Made by a program: the position numbers and the translations under genes
NCBI GenBank assembly: GCA_031286185.1
Contig: JAITUS010000156.1
Span: 1 to 6,716 of the forward strand
DNA length: 6,716 nt
Direction of reading: 5' to 3'
Source: Rickettsiales bacterium
GTDB taxonomy: Bacteria > Pseudomonadota > Alphaproteobacteria > Rickettsiales > Anaplasmataceae
The notes under the pieces: generated by a model
Seen by the model: only the letters and a program-made list of their open reading frames with translations
Told to the model about the DNA's origin: nothing
The model's database searches: none
Part shown: positions 1 through 4,710 of the stretch, piece by piece
How the letters are laid out: each line of letters begins with the position of its first letter
How positions within the stretch are numbered: the stretch's first letter is position 1

Positions 1-110
1 CTTGGTTAGAAAAATGCAGACGATTGTGGAAAAATTGCGAGCGGAAACTCAACACTAGCTTACAGATGATTGTTCTCTCCTTCATTTCTCTCCTATTACG
101 AAGATTTTAA
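1..110 (+). CDS. IS5-family transposase, C-terminal fragment (window-truncated)
   Basis: The reading frame enters from the left edge (first full codon at position 3, TGG) and runs to TAA at 108-110. It gives a 35-residue tail starting WLEKCRRLWKNCERKLNTSL and ending in SLLLRRF. This pattern, an aromatic start, the WKNCERKLNTS block and a hydrophobic tail ending in basic residues plus Phe, is the usual C-terminus of IS5-family DDE transposases of the IS427/IS1031 type. The stop codon lies inside the terminal inverted repeat (102-118), as is common in these compact elements. The N-terminal part is outside the window, so completeness cannot be judged. The partner copy at 6499-6716 supplies the other end of an element with the same terminal repeat. 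Family assignment is by recognition of the tail and the paired repeats. Confidence 0.85.
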   Translation, partial: WLEKCRRLWKNCERKLNTSLQMIVLSFISLLLRRF

Positions 111-531
111 ACAGGTTCTCAAAAGTTCTCTGTTACCATCTTTTATCTCAAGAAAAGTTTTAAAGTCTGTTGTGTATAGATCATCACCGGAGAATTGGGT
201 AATAGATAGGCTAAAAACTCTACTAAATTTAATTCCTTCCTTAATCCACAAAGACAAAAAGAACTCAGGAAAAAGTGTAATTTTTGCAACCGTCAATAAA
301 GTACTAATTGATAAATGTAACCCTAAAGCTAGTATTGCACATGGCAAACATAGCACTACTAGTGGAGCAACAATAATGTACTTTAATGCTCTATTTATGT
401 TTTCTGCCTCCCAGATAATAAACAATCGAGAAGGCTAATGCCCCAAGTGGAGCTGCTGCTATAAAGAACAGTGCTACCAGTGGCAGCATTATAGCTTGAT
501 ATAAACGTTTTCTTATGTGCTTTACTACCAT
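96..531 (-). pseudogene. Small membrane protein gene, frameshifted and 3'-truncated by the IS
   Basis: Frame A starts at ATG 531-529, five bases after GGAA at 540-537. It encodes 46 residues, a basic start (MVVKHIRKRLYQ) then a hydrophobic segment, and stops at TAG 393-391. A second frame, offset by one base, is open from just inside frame A down to 96. It carries a second hydrophobic hairpin (KYIIVAPLVVLCLPCAIL and on) and a soluble tail. Removing one T from the run at 400-403 joins them as ...YYLGGR-NINRALKYII..., a plausible protein of about 135 residues, so I read this as one gene broken by a single-base insertion. Its end was also cut: residues after ...NRELL come from the IS terminus (118 and below). 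A good promoter remains upstream. I do not recognise the family. Two separate overlapping small membrane proteins are the alternative. Confidence 0.6.
102..118 (-). repeat. IS terminal inverted repeat, right
   Basis: A 17-bp match, in reverse complement, to 6499-6515. It contains the transposase stop codon. It also supplies the last residues and the stop of the truncated minus-strand gene that the IS interrupts. Confidence 0.85.
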
Positions 532-558
532 TATAGTTCCGTAATGCTACTTCAATTA

Positions 559-587
559 AATATATCTTAAGAATTGAGCTTTATCAA
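559..587 (-). promoter_or_regulatory. Sigma-70-type promoter for the small membrane protein gene
   Basis: Read on the minus strand: TTGATA (587-582), exactly 17 bases, then TATATT (564-559). The predicted start is near 552, leaving about 20 bases of leader before ATG 531. Both hexamers are close to consensus (5/6 each). The rest of the 541-637 spacer after mlaF shows no clear intrinsic terminator. Confidence 0.6.
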
Positions 588-637
588 TTTTTATGTTAAA
601 CTGTTTAGTACTCACGATTTTGTTTATGAGCCCGTAG

Positions 638-1339
638 CTATGTGTAATGAATAAACTTCCTTACATATCCATTTTTAGTATTTTTTATTTCTTGAACAGT
701 TCCATGGGAAATGATGCTTCCCTCATATAATACTGCTATCTTATCAGCTATCTTAAATGCACTATGAATATCATGTGTGATTGTGATAATTGTAGGGCTA
801 GGATCCTTAGACAGCTTTGTTATTATCTCGTTTACTGTATCTGACATAATTGGGTCTAGTCCTGAGGTCGGCTCGTCCAATACAATAATTTCTGGGTTGT
901 GTGCAATTGCTCTTGCAAGCGCTACCCTTTTTTTCATTCCACCTGATAGCTCTATCGGAAACATATCTGCTATGTTTTTCTCCAACCCGACATCACTTAA
1001 CTTTTCAATTGCAAGTTGCTTTGCCTCCTTTTTGTTGATATTGAAGCGTTTCATGTAATTAAAAGATATATTTTCCCAGACTGTAATATAGTCGAATAAG
1101 GCGGAATTCTGAAATAAAACTCCAAATTTATTCTTGCCTTTGCTATTTATTTTAATAGACCCTGAGTCCGGTGCCAGCAAGCCAATGATTGTTTTTGTTA
1201 ATACAGACTTGCCACTTCCTGAGCCACCGAGTATGACTAGTGACTCCCCTTTAAATATATCAAAACTTATGTTGTTTAATATCGTTTTATCATCAAAAGA
1301 TAAGCTTAAGTTCGATATTGATATTATGGGACTATGCAT
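638..1339 (-). CDS. mlaF: MlaF-type ABC transporter ATP-binding protein (phospholipid transport)
   Basis: This 233-residue cytoplasmic ATPase would drive the MlaE permease in retrograde or maintenance transport of phospholipids between inner and outer membranes. All ABC signatures are present and intact: Walker A GGSGSGKS (38-45), Q-loop Gln77 in FQN, signature LSGGM (131-135), Walker B IIVLDE (151-156), D-loop SGLD (159-162) and switch His189 in THD. The phrase LDEPTSGLDPI followed by MSD, and the pairing with an MlaE permease, fit the MlaF/Ttg2A branch rather than an exporter ATPase. The start ATG (1339-1337) overlaps the end of mlaE by 8 bases, ATGCATAG, so translation is probably coupled; no strong ribosome site of its own is seen. 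It is slightly shorter than the typical 240-270 residues, with the difference at the C-terminus. No mlaD is visible in the window. Confidence 0.92.
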   Translation of the reverse strand: MHSPIISISNLSLSFDDKTILNNISFDIFKGESLVILGGSGSGKSVLTKTIIGLLAPDSGSIKINSKGKNKFGVLFQNSALFDYITVWENISFNYMKRFNINKKEAKQLAIEKLSDVGLEKNIADMFPIELSGGMKKRVALARAIAHNPEIIVLDEPTSGLDPIMSDTVNEIITKLSKDPSPTIITITHDIHSAFKIADKIAVLYEGSIISHGTVQEIKNTKNGYVRKFIHYT

Positions 1340-2114
1340 GTATCAAAGTAATCATGTAGTTTGCTAAAATAATCAGTATGGATGATAAAACAACAGTTGA
1401 TGTTGTAGCAATGCCGACTCCTCGAGCACCTTCTCTGCAGTGGTAACCGTAATAGCAGCTTGAGACAGAAATTATGATGCCAAAAGCAGTCGCTTTCACT
1501 AGCCCAGTGATAAAATCGTTCATATTGAAGAATTGAGCTGTATATTTTATGTATGTACTCACATTGTGGTTAAATTCAAAAACTGCAGTAATATATCCCC
1601 CGAATATTCCTATTAGATCTGCACATACTGTAAGTATAGGGAATACTATAACTGACGCTAAAATCCTTGGTGCAATTAAGTATTTGAAAGGATTGATGTT
1701 CAAGGTTGTAAGTGCATCTATTTGTTCGGTGATGCGCATAGTACCAATTTCTGCCGCAATTGATGATCCAACTTTTCCTACCATTATTAAGCTGATTAAA
1801 ACTGGCCCTAACTCTTTAATGATGGTGACCGTGACAAGCTTGGGTATTACTTGCTCTTGACTAATCAATGGACCACTCAAGCTGCTTTGCAAGACTATCA
1901 CTGCTCCTATAAAAACCCCTGTAAGCCCAACAATTGGCAAGGAAAGAAAGCCTATCTCTACAGTTTGTCTTGCTATGTTGCTTAAATAGTATGGCGGTGT
2001 AAAGCAGTGATATAGAGATTGAATAAAAAATATGAATGCACTACCAAGCCTCAACAAGAGGTTGATAAAGCACCTGCCGATTATTCTGATACCATTGATA
2101 TCAAAAGAGTTCAC
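1332..2114 (-). CDS. mlaE: MlaE-type ABC transporter permease (phospholipid transport)
   Basis: This is a 260-residue inner-membrane permease of the MlaE/YrbE family and the membrane partner of the ATPase encoded directly downstream. Family hallmarks are visible: ELGPVL at 101-106, the coupling segment GTMRITEQIDAL at 124-135, and a Gly-rich stretch REGARGVG near 227-234. Hydrophobic segments lie at about 55-78, 103-122, 150-175, 203-225 and 238-257. The start is GTG (2114-2112), the first possible start after an in-frame TGA just upstream; the ribosome site is weak (GAGAC, about 11 bases off). The gene ends inside the mlaF start (8-bp overlap), so the pair forms a two-gene operon from the promoter at 2175-2203. 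Length and motifs are those of a full-length functional protein. Substrate and direction of transport are known for the family, not shown here. Confidence 0.92.
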   Translation of the reverse strand: MNSFDINGIRIIGRCFINLLLRLGSAFIFFIQSLYHCFTPPYYLSNIARQTVEIGFLSLPIVGLTGVFIGAVIVLQSSLSGPLISQEQVIPKLVTVTIIKELGPVLISLIMVGKVGSSIAAEIGTMRITEQIDALTTLNINPFKYLIAPRILASVIVFPILTVCADLIGIFGGYITAVFEFNHNVSTYIKYTAQFFNMNDFITGLVKATAFGIIISVSSCYYGYHCREGARGVGIATTSTVVLSSILIILANYMITLIHA

Positions 2115-2174
2115 TTTGCATTTGTCTCAGCTAAAAATCAGTTTTACTGAAAATTTTTGTTAACTTCATCGCAG

Positions 2175-2203
2175 AGTATAGCTAAGATATGTCCTAAGTT
2201 CAA
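2175..2203 (-). promoter_or_regulatory. Promoter of the mlaE-mlaF operon
   Basis: On the minus strand: TTGAAC (2203-2198), 17 bases, TATACT (2180-2175). The expected transcript start is near 2168, giving a leader of about 54 bases to the GTG start at 2114. The -10 matches 5/6 and the -35 4/6. Confidence 0.55.
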
Positions 2204-2305
2204 TATACTTTAGACTTCTCACATAACAAACTTCTGGCAGCGCATTTGATGAAACAAAAAAACTACTTGACAACCTTCACCAACCTCCTACAAGAGTTGT
2301 GGGTG

Positions 2306-2319
2306 TTTTAGGCCTAAAA
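2306..2319. repeat. 14-bp perfect palindrome
   Basis: TTTTAGGCCTAAAA is its own reverse complement with no spacer. It lies in copy A just after GTTGTGGGTG. With no loop it suits a dimeric DNA-binding protein better than an RNA hairpin. No binding protein can be named. Confidence 0.45.
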
Positions 2320-2397
2320 TTTATCTTTAATCTTTGTATTACGTGACAAAAGCACAGTATAAAACTAGGCGTGTTATGTTTAATTTTTGCAGCATGG

Positions 2398-2458
2398 ACA
2401 CCGCTTGTCTTTATAAATTTTTGTCTACATTAGCTGGACCTCGCTTATTAAGCGGTGT
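2398..2458 (+). other. Inverted repeat with two mutually exclusive hairpins
   Basis: ACACCGCTT (2398-2406) pairs perfectly with AAGCGGTGT (2450-2458) across a 43-base loop. The right arm can instead form a tight local hairpin: CGCTT (2442-2446), loop ATT (plus flanking bases), AAGCG (2450-2454). Both cannot form at once. Confidence 0.45.
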
Positions 2459-2581
2459 AAGAGAGAACCGGAAGCCAAGTTTTTGAGAGAACAGTAAACA
2501 ACTCACATCACGGGGTTTCTTTTGTCTTTTTTTAAAATTAGTTAAAAACTTAACCAATCTCATTTTTTTCACAAAAAAATT

Positions 2582-2657
2582 GCTTGACAAGTTTTGACAT
2601 TTCCCTTATCATAAGGTTATGGGTATTTACAACCCCAAGGTCAACTACTTGTCAAGC
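2582..2657. repeat. 76-bp nested inverted repeat
   Basis: GCTTGACAAG (2582-2591) and CTTGTCAAGC (2648-2657) are perfect 10-bp arms. An inner pair TTGAC (2594-2598)/GTCAA (2640-2644) continues the stem after a small asymmetric gap, and CCTTAT/ATAAGG (2604-2616) sits in the loop. The outer arm overlaps the TTGACA promoter box. It could be a MITE-like element or a cruciform; no clear target duplication flanks it. Confidence 0.5.
2584..2612 (+). promoter_or_regulatory. Strong rightward promoter inside repeat copy B
   Basis: TTGACA (2584-2589, perfect -35), 17 bases, then TATCAT (2607-2612, 5/6). The predicted transcript start is near 2619. There is no protein gene until nuoE at 2871, so it would make either a long nuoE leader or a separate small RNA. 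Confidence 0.5.
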
Positions 2658-2799
2658 GTATAGGACATTAACACCAAGTTCTTAAGATAGATATTGACCA
2701 GGGCTTCTTTTGCCTTTTTCTCTATTTAATAAATTTCTTAATGTTTATAGCTAAGGCAATTTAAGAGCACACAAAAAACGCCAAAAATAATTGCCTTTT
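2619..2799 (+). ncRNA. Candidate small RNA of about 180 nt
   Basis: It is bounded on the left by the promoter at 2584-2612 and on the right by a 9-bp hairpin followed by TTTT (2753-2799). There is no long frame within. The layout of promoter, non-coding body and hairpin plus T-run is what an independent small RNA would show. No known RNA family (tmRNA, 6S, RNase P, SRP) was recognised in it. The alternative is an untranslated leader of nuoE. This is inference only. Confidence 0.25.
2753..2799 (+). terminator. Possible intrinsic terminator before nuoE
   Basis: AAGGCAATT (2753-2761) pairs with AATTGCCTT (2789-2797), nine perfect pairs with a 27-base loop, followed by TTTT ending at 2799. The loop is long and the stem AT-rich, so efficiency is uncertain. 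Confidence 0.35.
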
Positions 2800-2815
2800 C
2801 ATGCGAGAAGTCTAA

Positions 2816-2843
2816 TTGCAATTATTGACCCTTTAAGTATAAT
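2816..2843 (+). promoter_or_regulatory. Promoter of nuoE-tgt
   Basis: There is a perfect -10 TATAAT (2838-2843) with TTGCAA (2816-2821) sixteen bases upstream. The transcript would begin near 2850, leaving about 20 bases before the nuoE ATG. Confidence 0.55.
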
Positions 2844-2870
2844 CTGTTGAGATTTACATGAACCTTACAG

Positions 2871-3371
2871 ATGAAAGAAAAAGAAGAGCAGTTTAGTTTT
2901 ACATCGGAAAACCTCAAGAAAGCAAAGAAGTTTATAGAGATGTACCCAAAAGGTAAAGAAGGTAGTGCTGTTATGCCTTTACTATATCTGGTTCAAGAAC
3001 AATGTGGATGGGTTCCTGAGTCTGCCATGTGCTACGTTGCTGATATGCTGCATATTCCGTATATTCGCGTATACGAAGTGGCAAATTTTTACACCATGTA
3101 TAATTCAAAACCAGTGGGTAAATATCTGATACAAGTTTGTAGGACAACCCCTTGCTGGTTATGCAGTAGCAAAGAAGTGTTAAATACCTTTAAAAAGAAG
3201 CTTGGGATCAATATAGGTGAGACTACCAAAGATAATCTGTTTACTTTAAAAGAAGTTGAATGCCTTGGTGCGTGCGTTAATGCTCCTGTTGTGCAGATCA
3301 ATGACAATTTTTATGAGAATCTTACTCCTGAAAAAGTGGAAAATATCATAGCAGAGCTTTCAAACAAATAG
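2871..3371 (+). CDS. nuoE: NADH-quinone oxidoreductase subunit E (2Fe-2S, complex I)
   Basis: This 166-residue thioredoxin-like 2Fe-2S subunit belongs to the NADH-oxidising arm of respiratory complex I (24 kDa/NuoE family). It binds cluster N1a next to the NuoF flavin on the cytoplasmic side. The four cluster cysteines are in place: Cys90 and Cys95 (CRTTPC), Cys131 and Cys135 (CLGAC). Other family blocks are QEQCGWVPE (42-50), the [10 protein letters not shown] segment (68-77) and the conserved NAPVVQIND. Length is normal. The ATG at 2871 has no evident ribosome site. An ATG at 2858 is out of frame, so 2871 is kept, being the first in-frame ATG after the promoter. The stop TAG (3369-3371) touches the tgt start with no spacer. 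In many bacteria nuoE lies next to nuoF; here it does not, which fits the scattered nuo genes of Rickettsiales. Confidence 0.95.
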   Translation: MKEKEEQFSFTSENLKKAKKFIEMYPKGKEGSAVMPLLYLVQEQCGWVPESAMCYVADMLHIPYIRVYEVANFYTMYNSKPVGKYLIQVCRTTPCWLCSSKEVLNTFKKKLGINIGETTKDNLFTLKEVECLGACVNAPVVQINDNFYENLTPEKVENIIAELSNK

Positions 3372-4565
3372 ATGAAAGAAGAGTTCTCATTTAGGATAAC
3401 CAAGCAATCAGGTTCTGCAAGAGTTGGCACAATTAAAACTCCAAGTGGAAACATAGAAACACCAGCATTTATATTTTGTGCGACCAAAGCTGCAATTAAA
3501 GCTGCGGATATTGAGAGAATCAGTGAAGCAGGTACCCAGATAATACTTTCCAACACCTATCACCTCATGCTCCAACCGGGAGAGGATACTGTGGCAAAAC
3601 TTGGTGGTCTGCACAAGATGATGGGATGGAATGGACCGATGCTAACTGATTCTGGCGGGTATCAAATATTTAGCCTGGGACACGGATCAGTTTCAGAAGA
3701 AATAAAGGGAATAAGAAAGAAACAAAAAACTCTGATCAAAATTAATGAGGATGGGGCAATTTTTCGTTCTTACATCAATGGTAAAACTTATTGTTTAACT
3801 CCTGAAAAATCTATACAAATTCAACAAAAATTAGGTGCGGATTTAATCCTAGTTTTAGATGAATGTACACCATTTCACGTCAGCAAAGAATACACACGAA
3901 GATCAATGCTCATGAGCCATAGATGGGCTGAGCGTTCTTTGAATGAATTAGAAAAAAATAATCACGGCAAACAAGCACTGTATGGAATCAGCCAAGGCGG
4001 AGTATATCAGGATCTGCGCAGAGAAAGCTGTGGTTTTATCAATGACTTACCATTTTTCGGTCAAGCAATAGGCGGGTCACTTGGTCAGAGTAAGGAGCAA
4101 ATGTATGATGTAGTTTCTTTTACTATGGAGCACTTTAAAAAAGATGGGCCTACTCATTTGCTTGGTATTGGTGGAATTGTGGATATCTTTCGCGCAGTGG
4201 AGCTTGGGATTGACACGTTTGATTGTGTGCATCCAACTCGCCTGGCAAGACATGGTGGCGCGCTTGTTAAAGTGAAAAATAGAAATTCTACTGCTTCAAA
4301 GTGCAAGGAGCATGTTAATTTGCGGAATCAACAATTTGAACTAGACGATAGCCCAATTGAAAGTGACTGTTTGTGTTTTACCTGCAGAAAACATTCGAGA
4401 GCTTATATACACCATTTATTGAAAGCTAAAGAACTGCTAGCCTACACTCTCATCACCATTCATAATGTTTTCTTCATGAATAAGCTGATGGAATCAATAA
4501 GACAGGCAATGTTAGATGATAGGTTAGATCAAGAGAAGAATAACTGGGTTAGTGAAGTGCTGTAA
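3372..4565 (+). CDS. tgt: Queuine/preQ1 tRNA-guanine transglycosylase
   Basis: This 397-residue enzyme exchanges guanine-34 of tRNA Asp, Asn, His and Tyr for preQ1 in queuosine synthesis. The TIM-barrel motifs are complete: general-base Asp93 in LTDSGGYQ, LDECTP (162-167), GISQGG (205-210), GGSLGQSKEQM (234-244), and the nucleophile Asp284 in FDCVHPTRLARHG. The zinc site is Cys333, Cys335, Cys338 (CLCFTC) and His364 (TIHN). The tRNA-binding motif reads HPTRLARHGG instead of the E. coli-like MPTRNARNG, a variation I take as lineage-typical. The ATG abuts the nuoE stop, and the two genes must share a transcript; no separate ribosome site is clear, so coupled translation is likely. Length is slightly above the usual 370-380, partly from a longer loop before the zinc ligands (about 300-330). 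Full-length and presumably active. Confidence 0.95.
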   Translation: MKEEFSFRITKQSGSARVGTIKTPSGNIETPAFIFCATKAAIKAADIERISEAGTQIILSNTYHLMLQPGEDTVAKLGGLHKMMGWNGPMLTDSGGYQIFSLGHGSVSEEIKGIRKKQKTLIKINEDGAIFRSYINGKTYCLTPEKSIQIQQKLGADLILVLDECTPFHVSKEYTRRSMLMSHRWAERSLNELEKNNHGKQALYGISQGGVYQDLRRESCGFINDLPFFGQAIGGSLGQSKEQMYDVVSFTMEHFKKDGPTHLLGIGGIVDIFRAVELGIDTFDCVHPTRLARHGGALVKVKNRNSTASKCKEHVNLRNQQFELDDSPIESDCLCFTCRKHSRAYIHHLLKAKELLAYTLITIHNVFFMNKLMESIRQAMLDDRLDQEKNNWVSEVL

Positions 4566-4710
4566 CCTTATCTCTTCTTAAGTCTTCTCTCCACGCTGTT
4601 AGCTTTTCCTTCTTATTATCATTCCATTAACTTTGAAAGCACTATAGTAAATAATTAATCTATTAGTGTTAGCCTTTATCCTTGATTGGTAAAAATTATG
4701 AGGTGAAGAT
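4566..4710 (+). promoter_or_regulatory. Spacer with ribosome site and weak promoter for the 531-aa gene
   Basis: GAGGTG (4700-4705) sits five bases before ATG 4711, the best ribosome site in the window, and it fixes that start. A promoter is less clear. TTGAAA (4633-4638) with TAATCT 17 bases on is weak, and TATAGT (4643-4648) has a better -10 but no good -35. No intrinsic terminator is visible after tgt, so read-through from nuoE-tgt is possible. Confidence 0.45.

Larger units (their letters stand above)
1..118 (+). mobile_element. Right end of an IS5-family insertion sequence
   Basis: This is the transposase tail plus a 17-bp terminal repeat, AGATTTTAAACAGGTTC (102-118). It is the exact reverse complement of GAACCTGTTTAAAATCT at 6499-6515. 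The bases just outside are TCA here (119-121) and TTA at the other copy (6496-6498). Both fit a TNA target duplication, which is known for IS1031-type members of the IS5 family. The boundary is therefore inferred at 118/119. It resembles the ISWpi1 group of Wolbachia, but that name is a guess. Confidence 0.8.
2260..2540 (+). repeat. Divergent repeat, copy A
   Basis: It begins with an A-run, then CTACTTGACAA (2263-2273), and continues through GTTGTGGGTGTTTTAGG. It ends with CCAAGTTTTTGAGAGA (2475-2490) and GGGGTTTCTTTTGTCTTTTT. The same order of landmarks (A-run, CTTGACAA, GGTTATGGGT, CCAAGTTCTTAAGATA, GGGCTTCTTTTGCCTTTTT) recurs at 2574-2719. Copy A is about 130 bases longer between the first and last blocks. 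The alignment was made by eye, so the boundaries are approximate. Confidence 0.4.
2574..2720 (+). repeat. Divergent repeat, copy B
   Basis: The shorter partner of 2260-2540. Shared blocks are AAAAAAATTGCTTGACAA (2574-2590), GGTTATGGGTATTT (2615-2628), CCAAGTTCTTAAGATA (2674-2689) and GGCTTCTTTTGCCTTTTT (2702-2719). The extra insert of copy A is missing. Similarity is patchy, so the common origin is inferred. Confidence 0.4.
2204..2815. other. Gene-free, repeat-rich spacer between mlaE and nuoE
   Basis: No frame on either strand gives a convincing protein over these 600 bases. The longest interrupted pieces are a 30-codon frame from ATG 2394 and short minus-strand stretches broken by stops. 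What it does hold is two divergent copies of one repeat, a 14-bp palindrome, three inverted repeats and two TTGACA-type promoters reading rightward. These are listed separately. Confidence 0.7.

Noticed and set aside
70..438. Open frame of 122 codons on the plus strand
   Set aside because: It is antisense to the broken membrane-protein gene, starts inside the transposase tail, has no ribosome site and encodes no recognisable pattern. The promoter and hydrophobic design support the minus strand.
777..1860. Several plus-strand open frames opposite mlaF and mlaE
   Set aside because: They are shadows of two strongly motif-supported genes on the minus strand.
2394..2486. 30-codon frame MDTACLYKFLSTLAGPRLLS...
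   Set aside because: It is short, lacks a ribosome site and lies within a repeat and an inverted repeat. It could be real, but nothing beyond an ATG supports it.
2115..2870. tRNA, tmRNA, 6S or other known RNA gene in the long spacer
   Set aside because: I looked for cloverleaf arms, a CCA end and tmRNA-like ends and found none.
2858..2870. ATG at 2858 as an alternative nuoE start
   Set aside because: It is 13 bases upstream and out of frame with the nuoE coding sequence.
3089..3614. Minus-strand frames across nuoE and tgt
   Set aside because: They are opposite two complete conserved genes and have no independent support.
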